Source: Annona cherimola
Lineage: Eukaryota > Streptophyta > Magnoliopsida > Magnoliales > Annonaceae
Length of the DNA stretch: 64,000 nucleotides
Assembly (NCBI GenBank): GCA_030490835.1
Contig: CM059972.1
Location: 40,899,452-40,963,451 of the forward strand
Reading direction: 5' to 3'
Of the stretch, positions 21,601 through 34,290 are shown in pieces (the first letter of the stretch is position 1; each line of letters opens with the position of its first letter). The position numbers and the translations under genes are program-made. The notes under the pieces are model-generated. The model made no database searches. It was given only the letters and a program-made list of their open reading frames with translations, and had not been told where the DNA came from.

Positions 21601-22622
21601 AATTTCTTTGAAATAATTGTAAAAGATGTTTTAACTGATTTTCTTGATTTAACAAATGTTATTTGAAATTTATTTCTAAATTTTTAAGGATGTCCATTCC
21701 TTAGTTAACTAGGTATTTTAAATTGATTTATATAACTGCTTTGTGATAAATGAAAATTGTTGTCCTGTGATATAATGTGTGAAAAATCATGCTAGTATGT
21801 CATGGATAAATTCATGTGCACAATGCATAAGGTTCACCTTAAAGGAATAAGCGGACCGATTGTCCCCCTTTGGTGTTACCGAGTCGCTAAAATAGGCCAA
21901 GGGCCGTGGTGTCTCATTGTGTGAAAGGAGATGAAGACGGATGGTCGCCTAGCTAGCCTCCATCCTAAGGGATCATGATTCATTCATTATAGTATCATTG
22001 TATATCCCCGAGAGGGTATAAGGTTGCTTTCCATGATGATTTTAAATAAAATATTTCTACTCCGCAGGTAGCTGATCACTTGATAAGTGTCTCTAATAAA
22101 TGGAGGGAAACCTTTTTGTTGAAAAAGATTTCCTTTAAAATGATTTGCTTGGAAATATATAATGCTTGCTTATTGAGTATACAACTCACGTTTTTGTTTT
22201 GCAAACCCATAGACAGGTGAATGAAGAGACTCAGCAGAGGAGAAAATAAAATATCATTTTAGCAAGAGAATAACTTTTGCAGTCATGATGATATAGTAGA
22301 ATTGATGCTGAATGGATGTAATTAAGTTGTTGTTTTCATAAGGACAACTATGATTATAACATGCAGTGACATCTGATTTAGGAAAATGTTGAAATGTTTT
22401 TAATTTACATGCATCATTATGTGTTGAATGGATGGAAATGACTTAGGTACTACCTGAGATTTAATTAAGAGGAAATAAACTCTTATGAAAACATATTAAA
22501 TTGGATAATTGTCCGTTAAAAACCCGTCGTGTGACAGGGCAACAATCCTGATCACGTTTACCAGTCAATACCAATCCCGAGGTAAGGCTCAGGATGTGAC
22601 GCTCGGGTTGGGGGGCGCCATA
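18653..22622 (+). repeat. LTR-A, 3' LTR of GYP1
   Basis: Starts TGTGAAACCCTAG; the end is damaged (GGGGGCGCCATA instead of GGCGCCACA). At about 3.97 kb it fits the long LTRs of Tekay elements. It has a TATA box (20145-20150), a donor-like ACAAGTAAGTA (20347-20357), a GGTAAGCAAGC site (21560-21570), the conserved GATCACTTGATAAGTGTC palindrome near 22075, an acceptor-like AGACAGG site near 22211-22217 and the GTGACAGGGCAACAATCCTG hairpin (22531-22555). Confidence 0.8.
20145..20150 (+). promoter_or_regulatory. TATA box of LTR-A
   Basis: GCATATAAGCAAGGGGACGTCC. The position fits the TATA boxes of related LTRs, each about 140-200 bp before the first donor-like site. Confidence 0.45.
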
Positions 22623-25066
22623 CCTTTCCAACAGTAGCTCACGTCCCCTTTTTCCCCATATTTCAAATTCAAAAAAAAGTGGAGAAGAAAAGAAAGAAAA
22701 TGAAGAATTAAGGAGAGAAAGCTTGTTGGAGAAGAGAAATTAAGTGGCACTTAATACAAGTAAGTATATGACTTTAGTTGAGTGATTCTAATTGAGTTTT
22801 TCTAACTTAATTTCTAAGATATGAATATGCTTCATAATGAATCTTTTAATGAGGATTTATGATGTTTTCAATTGGGAAATTTAATGGGAATTTAATAGCA
22901 ATTATGAAATCAAGAGTATAGATGGAAGTATAAAGTGATTAGCGTTGAATATGAGTTCATTAACTAGCCTAAACTTGCTGAAAAATTTGTTTGATGTTGC
23001 TGTTTTATGTAGTGGATATAATCACATGATAATTCATGATTTAATGTTGAATATGTATGAAATTTAGCATGATTTGTGAAGTATAGAAGGTAAGCTAGTT
23101 AAGGTTTCTTCTAAGACCCGAAATTCACTTCTAAATGTTGGAAATGATATATGAAATGATTTAAATAAATTGTGGGTGAATTGTAGGGTAAAATACCCTA
23201 AATATAGGACACTTTGGACATGAAAAGGGACCTTGCATAAACTGCCCAAATTCGGATTTTGAAGGGAGTGTGAAGTGGACGTCCAAATGGTGTAAACGGG
23301 TACCCTATACATATATAAAATGTTGCTGTTTTGCAAATAACTTATATATGGATTTTAAATATGTGAAAATGTATTGAATTTAGGTTAAGAAAATTGGGAT
23401 AAATTTCTGGAATCAAGTAGATAAAAATCTGTTTAAGTTGGAGTATCAAAAGAGACGTTTAAAGTGTAGAAATCGGATGTCCAAGTTGCTGTTTTTGGAA
23501 CTTTGAAAATTATGGATTAAAAATTCGTAAAAATGAACTAAATAAGTATTAAATGAAGTGTATAAACTTGCTGAATTAGAGGACAAGTTTTTTATTTGAA
23601 AAATTTTAAGAAATATATGAATTAGACGTTGTTAGATGTACATATGTTAAACAGTGCACATGATAAGATGATAAATGAATTATGTAAAATATTAAAATGC
23701 AAAAATATGTTAAAATATGATGGAAAAATATGAAATGCATTGTTGAATTGATAATCTCAAATTTTGAGATTAATATATGGGAATTTAATATGTGGCATAA
23801 TGAATAATTGAGATACATAATTGTGTAAAATATGTATACCTGACTTGGAGATTAGGCAGGTTATGAATATTTTTGAAAATGGGTTGGAAAACTAAGTGAA
23901 TGTAAGCAAATGATATTTACATGAATTTTATATCATTCTACATGTATAAGCAAAGGCAAAGAAAGGGTTGACCCGGGAAGCTCATGTGATCAAGGTAAGC
24001 AAGCGAACTTTCCAAAATATTGATTTCCTCCTATGTTTTGAAAATGATAGCTTAAATAAAATGCTTTAAGGATTGTTTCATGGGAAACAAGCAATACTTC
24101 TTAAAATAATTACTTTATCACAAGTATTGCCAAGATTGGAAATGCTTTATAACAATGATTTTAAAGAGTTGCTTACAAATAAGCAAGCGAGCCTTCCAAA
24201 ATATTGTTTCAAAAGAATTTTATGAAATTTATGAACTTGCTTTAATAAGTTGGTTTCATAGATGCTTATAAGATAAGTAAGTGAATTTTCAAGCATAATG
24301 TTTATATTCAAGTATTAAAATTACTCGATCATGTTTTTATTAATAATATGAAGAGTTGCTTATAGAGTAAGCAAGCTCAGATCTTGAAAATATGATGTGG
24401 GTTTTAAGATGGTTTTAATATAAGCAAGTTCATACAAGTGTGGTTTATAAGGAGTTTTATTGAAAAATGTAATTCTTTACAAAATGGTTTCTAGAAATAA
24501 ATAGATGTTTTGAAATGGTTTTCATTAAATGTCATAAATTGAATTTATATACGTGTTTTGAGATTTATGTAGATGTTTTGAAATAATCTATCAAGGTGCT
24601 TTACAACTCTAAGAGTTGTAACACTTTGAAGATGCTTTACTCTGATGTTCCAAAAAGATTTAAGGGTGGCCAGTCCTACAAAATGATTTGGTAGATTTTA
24701 TGTGTAAATAATGATCAAAAGATTATGCAAACTCCTCTGTCTATATATAAGTGTAACAAGGAAGCGACGTGGATAAGACAAATAATGCCATTACAGTGGA
24801 TGGAAGAGAGTTGCATAAGTTTTGATCATAAAAATGTTATTAAGAAAAGTTTTGTCTCCGAGAGTTTTGAATTAGTTCAAAAGCTTCTTAAAATGAGAAT
24901 TTCAAAAGTTGTTTAGCAAATCATTAAAGTTTTGCAAAATATTGTCTTCTCAAATATTTCAAATGTTTGGTAAAATGGATTTATTAAATATTTATAAACT
25001 CTTTAAGGGTGGTCATCCTAACATCAAGATTTGAAAATAATTTACAAAAATATTTTATTTTCAAAA

Positions 25067-25260
25067 CAACCACGCCCAGTTCTCAATTTGAGAAGGGCAT
25101 AGTCTGCAGACTAAGTGGTTTAAAATATTTTATTTTCTTTTCAAAACAATCATGCCCAATTCTCAATTCGAGAAGGGCATAGTCTGCGGACTAAGTTGGC
25201 TTTATACATATCAAGTTGAGGCTTGAAAAAGGGCATAGTCAAATGACTGAGCTAAGTTTT
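25067..25260 (+). repeat. Short tandem repeats with AGTCTGCAGACT palindromes
   Basis: Two units of about 75-85 bp share caattYgagaagggcatagtctgc. The first carries the perfect palindrome AGTCTGCAGACT; the second has AGTCTGCGGACT, and a third unit is degenerate. LTR-G has an inverted analogue with repeated CAGACCGCAGTCTG-like motifs at about 62435-62600. Confidence 0.7.
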
Positions 25261-25548
25261 TTGAAAATCATTGCTAGCATACGAGTGTGCTCAAAATGAT
25301 GTACTAGGCTCATGGTTGAGGCGGTTACGGACCAAAATGGTCGAGAACCAAAGCTCACCTCTACCTGTAGCCGAGTCGCTTAAGAGAAGGCTGGAGGCCG
25401 ACGGCACCCTCTCTGAAATAGGAGTAAGTTCATGAGCAGACGCCTAGCTCGTGTGCTGCCTCATGAAAGGTTTCTTTCTTAGAGAAGGATGATCACTTGT
25501 TAAGTGTCACCAACCTGTGGGTCAGAGACATAAATCCATATGTTTTTG

Positions 25549-26035
25549 GAACATACATATGTTCTCTATGTTTTAAAAGTCCCAAAATGGGCACCGACGC
25601 TGTTTGGTTTTAAATTGATTTGTGTTGGTTTTAAATGGATTTGTGTTGGTTTCAAATGGATTTATGTTTAGTTTTCAGAAGATAGCGAAAAATATTTTAG
25701 GACATGAATATGTCCGCCATATTGGTTTTAAAAAATGTTTGGTATCTTATATGCGGGTTAAAAGAGGTTTATATGGAAAAATATTTTTGTACATGAGAAT
25801 GTCCGTATAGATAGAAGATTTCTATGCACATGCATTGCTTTTGAATAACCCCAAGTTGGGTCATATAGAAATTTAAATAAATGATGTTTTGGGACAAGTA
25901 AATGTCCTTATGGGCAAAAGGTTATAAGAAAAATGTTTTAGGACATAATTGTCCTCATGCCATATGAAAAATATTATTGGACATAGACATGTCCTCATGA
26001 TAGATAAAAAATATTTTGGGACAAACAATTGTCCC
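25549..26035 (+). repeat. Palindrome array of LTR-B
   Basis: Short inverted repeats lie at 25549-25564 (GAACAT acat ATGTTC), 25700-25715 (GGACAT gaat ATGTCC), 25789-25804 (imperfect), 25892-25907 (imperfect), 25941-25954 (GGACA taat TGTCC), 25979-25994 (GGACAT agac ATGTCC) and 26018-26035 (GGGACAA acaa TTGTCCC). Arms are kept or changed together while loops vary. Confidence 0.8.
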
Positions 26036-26692
26036 CATGAAAAATGGTTTAGACGCATAGACATCACTTTTGAAAATTCTCAAAATGGGGATATGCACAA
26101 AGTTTTATGAGTGTATTATAAAGAAGATTTCTATAAAAGGTTCCTTCCTATTGGTAGTTGATCACTTGATAAGTGTCTTCTACCAAATAGGCAAGGGATG
26201 CATTTAAATGAAAAAAAAAATGATGCTTGCTTACTGAGTTTATCACTCATATTTTGTTTTCCTAACCTTAGACAGGTTTAAGGCTCAAGGGAAGGAGCAA
26301 AGCTAAAAGGTATTGGTATGTTTGAAGAATGAAGGAAGAAATGTATTGCTTATAATGAAATGGAATTGATTATGTATGATGTAAATAGGTAAGTGATTAT
26401 GTATAAAATTCTACGTGAATTTTTATTTATGAATATATATGTTGCCAATAATATGAAAGTAAAGATACTTGTATGACAAATTTTATGATGATATGAATGA
26501 GTCCACTATGAATGATGACAAGTATGAGCTTATATGATGAGAGAAAAAAAAGGAAAGAAAGAAAAAATTTGGACGAGATAAAATTAAGAACTTGCCGCGT
26601 GTTCAAGGCAACAATCCTGATCACATTTACCAATCGAAAATAGATCTTGAGGTAAGGTTGTGACGCTTGGTTCGGGGGCGCCACAATCTTAT

Positions 26693-29600
26693 ATGTGGAT
26701 TAGATTAAGGTAAATGTGATGGAATTAAGGTGATAATTATTTGATTTTAATCTCACACTCTAAGGTTATTTTCAAAAGATCATAACTTGACATAGAAACA
26801 TCGGTTTGAGATGAAATTTGAAACGATTGAATAAAATTATGAAATCTATGGTATGAGTGGATTGAATTAAGCTAATTACCATGAGAAAGTGCTTAATTTA
26901 AAAAAGGTGCCTAGCATTGACTTTGTGCACCCTAGAGTACCATAGCATTTATGTTAAAGCAAGTGAGTTAATGGTTTAATGCCCCATATGAGGTGTCAAA
27001 AGGAGGTCCTTTGGGCTTGATCTTTTGTATTAAGTCAAGGGCCAAAATCCTTGAAAATTCAAGTGGATAAATGCATGGTTTAAGAGGCTAATGAGCTAGC
27101 CTTAAGGAGGCCATGGAGGTGGCACAAGTGGGGACGTCCAAGGGGGCTCTCTACATAGATTTTTTGATTTTTTATTTGCCTAAGTCAAACCTAGCTAAGA
27201 TAAAGAGAAGAGGGCATGTAAATACTCATTTATTGGGAATGACTTGGTGACCAAGCAAGCCATGGAAGGCAGCCATATGGACGTCTAACCTTAGGGGCCT
27301 AAGTAGCTCACTTATAAGTAAAGAATTGGAAATTTATAAATAAGATAATTACACATTTTACTTGGACATGATTTAGCCAACACATCAAGGGATAAGTAAG
27401 CAATGAATTACCCTCATGTGTTGTGGCAAAAGTGGGTCCCACAAATCAAAAATTATAAAAGGGGGAGCATAGCCAAGTGAACGTCCATTTAGGTGAGAAT
27501 ACAACGGAGAAAAATCTCCAACGAGGGTAGCCTTGGACGGATATCCAACAAGGAAAAGAGGGGAAAAAGAGGAGAAAAAGAGAAGGAAAAAGGGGAGGAA
27601 AGAAAGGGATTCAAGTTTGATTCGATTTAAGTAAGTATATTTCAAGTTTTAGATGCTTTAAACCTAAGTTTCTTCTCTCAAATCATGTGGCATGCATATG
27701 GTTCATAAAGAACTCTTAAAGGATGAGTTAAGATGCCTTGATAAGGGTATCGAATAATTTTTGAAAGATTTAAGTGAAATAAAGAGTTCAAGAGAGTAAA
27801 AATGGAAGTTAGGGTTGAATTTTGATATGAAAGCTAACTTGGAAATTTTCAAAACCCTAAACCAAGTTGCTGTATGATTAAAGCATGATGATTGGGATGT
27901 AATTCATGCTCTTTTGAATTTATGTTGATTTAAGCATTTGTTAATGATTTTAGCAAATATGGAACTTAGGGTTTCAAGTAATCCCCAATTTTTCCATTTT
28001 TGAGTTAAAATGATATAAAGCAGTGCTTAAATAATTTATGGATGAATTGTAGGGTAAAGTAACCTAAATTAAGGACCCTTTGGATGGCCAAAGTGGGCTG
28101 GATGAATTTTCCTAAATCTGATTTTTTAGGGTATGTATATGGGACGTCCAAATGGGGGGCCAAAACGGGTGCTTTCCATATGATTTTTGTTGCTGTTTGT
28201 AATGAAATGATTTATGGATGTTATGGAGGGTAAATTACTCTAGAATTAATGTACTTTGAGTGTCCAAAAGGTCTTGAAAAGATATGCCCTAAATTTGATT
28301 TTAAGGACTTATGTTTGAACACGTCAAAACGGGTCAAAATGGATATCCTACATGCTATTTTGGAAGAAAATAGATTATGGATCTTGAATATGTAATAATA
28401 CCCTAAATTTGTATTAAGAAAAGCATGTTTAGTTGCTGAAAATTATGACTTAAAAATCTGTTAAGATTTAAGTCTTGAAAGAGGCATTGAAAGGATGAAA
28501 AATGGGTCCTAACGTTGCTGTTTTGGAACCCTATGATGAATAGATTGAAAATCCAAAATTAGACCCTAAATTAAATATTAATTAAGGGGTGTAATCATGC
28601 TAAGTAAGGACACAAGTTTCTGTGTTAAGAAATTTTAAGAAACACCCAAGTTATGTGTTGTAAGATGGGTGTATGTGGAAGGCTAAGCATGAATGGATGA
28701 TATATGATTTATGTAAGTTTCTAAAATGAAAAATATGCATGAATATGTGATGAAATGCATAAGGATGTTTCTGTATGAATGATGTTTGATTATCTCCATT
28801 TTTAAGATTAAGTTATGAAGCTTAAAACGTCACTTATGTGCTTAAAATGAGCATGGACGTAGGAAAGGTGAAAAATGGATGAAAAATGATAAATGAGTGA
28901 TATAAATGCCCATATGTTGATTTATGAATGAATGTTATGTGTTTACCCTAAATATGAGATTAAAACACAATATGGAATGGATAGTATGATGCACAAGTGA
29001 GTGCGATGTATGTATACCCAACTTGGAATTCAAATGGGTTATGTATGTTAATGGATTATAAATTAGAAAACTAAGCAAGAAAATGAAAATGTTATGAATG
29101 CAATGCCATTATTATGTGTATAGGCAAGGACAAAGAAAAGATAGATACGGAAAGCTAAGGCAAAGCAGGTAAGCAAGCAGCTTTCTAAATGATTTTTGGC
29201 TTTCTCAAAATTATGATAAAATGATTGTCAATGATGTTCTAAATGTTTTGAAGCATTTTGCAATTGATTTTATTTCCATGTTATTTAAGGATGGTCATTC
29301 CTTTACTTCAATATGTGTTGAAATGTTATTTCAATTATGATAAATGAATTGCTTATTGTTTCGCAAGTATTTATGAAAAGTGATGAAGCATGGATTTAAA
29401 CGATGTTTCATTGAAACAATGTTTAAAAGGGATGGTGCAAAGAATTCTCTACATGAGAATGACAAGATGCCATATGTAAGAGGTATATAATGCTGGGGTG
29501 ACTAAAAGTCGTGCATGGAATGAAAATCAAGCAGGCTAGTCAAGGCAGAAGCAGGACAAGGAGTCCGCCCTTGATGTTGCCAAGTCGGAAGGTCTGATGC

Positions 29601-30370
29601 CAAGGATGGAAAGGATCATGTTATGAAAGAATGTTCCCCGGGTTAGCGTACCCTCACATGAAGGATTATGTCATGAATGGAAATGACGCATTTGCACATC
29701 CAATGTTTATGAAATGCCCAAAAATAGGGATTAAACTGGTTTACGTGACTGGTTTACACAAATGGTTTATGAATGGTTTATGAAAAGGTTTCTGCTCCGC
29801 TGGTAGTTGATCACTTGCTAAGTGTCTTCTACCAAATGGAGAGAAATGCTTTTAAATAATGCTACCTTCAAAATGAATTTCCTGAAAACCCTATAGCTTG
29901 CTTATTGAATTTCGACTCATGTTTTGTTTTCCAAACCCAAAGACAGGTGAAAGGAAGGAGGCAAGGAGCACAGGTGGAGATTCAAGAATGAATAAATTCT
30001 TATGAACACCTGTATATGCCCTTATGTATGAATGATGACATTAAATTATGATTTAATGTTGTATAAGGATTATGTTAAGTTTTGCGACCATAAAAGGCGA
30101 AAAAAATTTATGATCAAATGTTAGGTATGAATTATTATGATATGATTAAGTATGAAGGTTATGATGACATGTGTAATTCTCAAATAGTATAATGGCCTAA
30201 AAAGGCATTTGATGGAAATTGGAATGTATGAAATGATATAAACTCCTAAGGAGTTAAGTTTAAGCGGATAAATATCTAATAAGCCCGCCGAGTGACAGGG
30301 CAACAATCCTGATCACGTTTACCAATCGATAGATCTTAGAGTAAGGTTGTGATGCTCGGGCTGGGGCATA
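26693..30370 (+). repeat. LTR-C, 5' LTR of GYP3 (start missing)
   Basis: It lacks the TGTGAAACC start; its first bases match a point a few hundred bp into related LTRs. It has a TATA box (27454-27460), a donor-like TTAAGTAAGTAT (27628-27639), GGTAAGCAAGC (29168-29178), the GATCACTTGCTAAGTGTC palindrome near 29808 and an AGACAGGTG site near 29941-29949. The hairpin at 30292-30315 precedes a shortened end (GGGGCATA). The primer site six bases later shows that it was a 5' LTR. Confidence 0.8.
27454..27460 (+). promoter_or_regulatory. TATA box of LTR-C
   Basis: TATAAAAGGGGGAGC, comparable with the TATAAATAGGGG of the solo LTR and GYP4. Confidence 0.5.
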
Positions 30371-30375
30371 GAGGT

Positions 30376-30387
30376 TGGTATCAGAGC
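30376..30387 (+). other. Primer binding site, tRNA-Met type (GYP3)
   Basis: TGGTATCAGAGC, the complement of the plant initiator tRNA-Met 3' end, six bases after LTR-C. The following ATGGATTGATAAATAG is nearly the same as after the GYP4 primer site. Confidence 0.85.
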
Positions 30388-30950
30388 ATGGATTGATAAA
30401 TAGGGGTGGAAATTTTTCTAAGTATGAAAATTGATAGCATATAATGCTAGATATGTGATTATATGATAAGTGGTCTATGATTATGATGGAAGAATGGTAA
30501 AGGAACCAGATGAGATGAAAAAGGTGGTAAGGGGAAGATGAGAAAAGACAAAGGATAAAAGGGAATATGAATAGATATTGGGTCAAATAATGGCACCCTA
30601 CATCTATATCCCCCATACTTGAAGTTACCACACCTCACTTAATATAGCACAAAATTATGTCAAGTTTTATCGATGTTTAAGGTGAAATGTTACGGTGCCA
30701 TATGGGCAGCACCTAGGTATCGACTCGCTAATAATTGTTGTTTAGAGTTTATGATTATGATAAAATGATAGGTCATGTAAATATAATTTGTATGTGTAAG
30801 GAAAAGTAACCTTACACCATGAAAAGTGAAGATAGAAATGAGAAAGGTAAGAAAAATGAAATCCTCTTTCTTAAGATAGCAAATGAATGTATGATGTTTG
30901 ATAATGATACTATGAACATAGAAGTGCATTTGATTTTATTCAAGTAATTC
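30388..30950 (+). other. GYP3 leader, interrupted by the - strand block
   Basis: AT-rich with no ORF of note. It is cut at about 30950. The matching continuation, leading to a gag start, lies at 39460-39593. Both sides of the cut share attc, a possible remnant of a target duplication. Confidence 0.5.
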
Positions 30951-32866
30951 CCCAGCCCGAGCTTCACAACCTTACCTCAAGATCGTTCGACTGGTAAATG
31001 TGATCAAGATTGTTTCCCTGTCACACAGCGGGTTTCAACGGATATTTATCCAATTAAATATCTTTTCATAGGAGTTTAATTCCTCATGTGTTCATTTCAT
31101 GCATATCTGAGTCATTTCCATCCAATAATGTCATAACTAGACCTAATTTTCATAACATATTTCAAACCATCTCATAAATTAGATGTCACTGCATGTATCA
31201 TCCAAAGTTGTTAACATAAGACATCAAAGTATTTACAATCATACGACATAAGTTTTTCACAACATAAAACTTAAAACATTTTTCCTATTTCTTCAATGGA
31301 TGACTCTTGCTCCTTTGAAATATGGGTTTGGAAAACAAAAACGTGAGTCGAAACTCAATAAGCAACCTTATATTTTACACGCAATTCATTTTGAAGGCAT
31401 ATTTATTTAAAAGCATTTTTCTCCCTTCAATAGAGACACTTATCAAGTGATCAACTACCTGTGGAGCAAAAACCTTTTCATAAATCATTCATACACATTT
31501 CATAAACTTTGGATCTGCAAATCCATCATTTTCATTGATGACATTATCCTTCATGTGATGGTACACTAGCTCGGGGAACCCTCTTTCATGACATGGTCCT
31601 TTCCATCCTTGGCGTCGGACCTACCGACTTGATAACGTCAAGGGGGACCCCTTGTCCACTTACTACCTCGACTAGCCTACTTGATTTTCATTCCATGCAT
31701 GACTTTTAGTTACCCCGGCATTATATACCCCTTTACACATGGAACTTGTCATTCTCATGTAGAGAATTCTTTGCACCATCCCTCTTTAAACACCATTTCA
31801 ATGAAACATCGTAAAAATTCATGTTTCATCACATTTCAAGCATAATCGCGAAATAGTAAGCAATCATTTATTTTAATAGAAATAAACATTTCAAGCAGGC
31901 ATATAGGCAAAGAATGACCATCCTTTAATACCTTGTAATGAAAACCAAAATCATTTAGAAAGTAGCTTGCTTACCTCGCTTGCTTAGCTTCCCATTTCGC
32001 TTATCCCTTTGCCTTTGCCTATACATATAAGAATGATATAACATTCATATATTTCCTTTGCTTGCATTCAACTCAGTTTTCCAACTCATTTTCATTAACA
32101 TACATAATTTCTTCGACTTCTTAAGTCGTTATGCCTGTATAGCACATACTGGTGCACTACATGGGCTACTACACATCACATTTAGTAAATTACATAATAC
32201 CCTACAAATTACCCTCTCTTGACACCTCAAATTTGTCTTCTTTCATTTATTTATTTTATTCAATTTCATCATAAATGTTATTTACTTTATGATTTGAAAA
32301 GTAAAATCTCTCATCCTAATTTCGTGCAAGCTTAATCCCTTAGTCATTTGCATGATCAAATCCTTCCAAAACCTTGATTTCATAATTTTATCCGTTCATT
32401 TCAAATTTCATCTTAATCCGATCTTTCTAGCCCAAGTTATGATCATTTTAAGTTTTGAATGGTGATGATCAATTTTCATCAAAATTTTCATAATATAATT
32501 TTTCCATGAGATTAAACACACAATTATGTGCTTCCCCCTCAAATTTCACCTTAATCCGACTTAAGTTCACCAAGTTATGAATTTTTCAATATTATCTCAA
32601 CTTGGTTCTATAATTAACCTCCTAATCTTCATTAATCACTTATGAGATTTAATTAGACTTTTTATAGCATGCTAATATTTATCCCTATTTAATAAGACAT
32701 TTCAATCATAATATACCCCGTTATCTTTACTTAGTAAATTTAAACAATCATTCACACAGATGACCTAACTGCAAAAATCTTAAAAAATTGCAAATACTTC
32801 AAATATGAATACATCATTCATACATAGTTCATTCAATATGACTTCTATACAAACTAGGGTTTCACA
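30951..32866 (-). repeat. LTR-D, 3' LTR of GYP2 with a large internal deletion
   Basis: Read on the - strand it starts TGTGAAACCCTAG like LTR-A and follows it to about the AGAGAGGTAATTTGTAGGG block. Near 32100-32190 it jumps to sequence matching LTR-A about 2 kb further on. The 3' end stops at GGGCTGGGG, so the terminal GGCGCCACA is lost. It keeps the GATCACTTGATAAGTGTC palindrome (plus-strand 31438-31455) and the 3' hairpin (about 31000-31026). Confidence 0.8.
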
Positions 32867-32885
32867 ATCCTCCCCCCTATAATAG
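32867..32885 (-). other. Polypurine tract of GYP2
   Basis: The plus strand reads atcctcccccctataatag, i.e. a G-rich tract on the - strand directly before LTR-D. Confidence 0.7.
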
Positions 32886-34290
32886 GTTTCGTCTCGAAAC
32901 CGTTTATTCTTTAAATAACTGGGGGTATTTCCTTTCTACTTCTTCCCTTAATTTCCATGTAGCTTCGGCTTCGGAATATCGATTCCACTGAATCTTTACA
33001 TATTCTATTTCTCTATTCCGAAGCTTCTGTATCTTATGATCCAAGATTCTAATAGGTCTTTCCTCATAATTCAAATGATCTTGGATCGGTAGGTTTTCTG
33101 CTACTAGTACATGGGTCGGATCTGCTACATATTTCCTAAGCAGAGAAATATGAAAAACATTGTGTACTAAGGAAAGTGCTGGAGGTAAAACAATCCTATA
33201 AGCTAACTTTTCAATTTTCTCCAATACTTCAAATGGTCCAATATACCTGGGATTCAACTTACCCCTTTTTCCAAATCTCGTAACCCCTTTCAATGGCGTG
33301 ACCTTTATGAACACATGTTCGCCAACTTGGATATTTAGATCTTTTCTTTTACAATCTGTATAACTCTTCTGCCGACTCTGGGCTGTGTATATACACTGGC
33401 GAATAATTTGTACTTTGTCAGCCATTTTCTGAGACAAATCTGGGGCTAATTTCTTTTCTCCAACTTCATCCCAGTTCAACGGTGTTCGACATCGTCATCC
33501 ATACAATGCCTCGAATGGAGCCATTTGAATACTAGCCTGATAGCTGTTATTATATGCAAATTCAGCTATAGATACATATTCATCCCATTTACCGCCAAAT
33601 TCTAAAGTACACATACGAAGCATATCCTCGATGATCTGATTGACTCGCTCTGTCTATCCATCTGTCTGGGGATGAAATGCGGTACTGAACTTGAGTTGGG
33701 TGCCTAGGGTTTCGTGCGAACTTTTCTAGAATCGAGATGTGAATGTTGTGTCCCGATCAGAAACTATTGATTTAAGCACTCCATGTAGTCATACTATCTC
33801 CTTATAGTAAACTTTGGCTAACCTCTCTGCTGTGTATGTTCTTTTTATGGGTATAAAATGATCAACTTTAGATAATCGATCAACAATTACCCATATAGAA
33901 TCATTCCCAAGCTGAGTCTTAAGTAGTCCTTCAATGAAATCCATAGTAATATCATCCCATTTCCACTCGGGAACTTCCAGAGATTGTAATTTTCCAGATA
34001 CCTTTTGATGATCAGCTTTCACTCTTTGGCAAGTTAGGCACTTGGCTACATATTCAGCGATCTCTCTTTTCATATTATTCCACCAATATGCTTTCTTAAG
34101 ATCCTGATACATCTTAGTGCCTCCTGGATGAATGGAAAAGGGTGAAAAATGTGCTTCCTTAAGAATTTGATCCTTCAACTCAGTTGTACTAGGTATGCAT
34201 AAACGACCTTTGTATCGATACATACCTTGCCCATCCACAGAAAATTCTGTCAATCCTTTTCTCTTCATTTTCTCCACATGGGCATGTAGA
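32886..34290 (-). pseudogene. pol: GYP2 integrase and chromodomain, broken
   Basis: Two long open parts lie at 33789-34277 (zinc region [30 protein letters not shown]; first catalytic Asp in DDITMDFIEGL) and 32904-33479 (GPFEVLEKIEKLAYRI). The chromodomain module PIRILDHKIQKLRNREIEYV, KIQW and EATWKLREEVERKYPQLFKE is complete, unlike in GYP1. Between them the frame has stops, for example in TSRF-stop and TDG-stop-TERVNQ, but all core blocks are present. Confidence 0.85.

Larger units (their letters stand above)
13843..22622 (+). mobile_element. GYP1: decayed Tekay-type chromovirus lacking a visible 5' LTR
   Basis: The internal region (gag, zinc knuckles, protease, RT, RNase H, integrase, chromodomain) runs to 18613. 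A G-rich polypurine tract and the 3' LTR (LTR-A) follow. Many stops and at least two frameshifts kill it. No LTR end or TGGTATCAGAGC primer site occurs to the left of gag, so the 5' LTR was lost or replaced. Confidence 0.8.
22623..26692 (+). repeat. LTR-B, 5'-truncated Tekay LTR
   Basis: From its first bases it matches LTR-A from about 20207, just past the TATA box, so it holds only the transcribed part of the LTR. It is about 1.6 kb longer than the same part of LTR-A because of extra repeats (24000-26050). It ends GGGGGCGCCACA at 26692. No coding sequence or primer site separates it from LTR-A or LTR-C, so this is a recombined or deleted remnant. LTR-F and LTR-G belong to the same subfamily. 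Confidence 0.8.
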
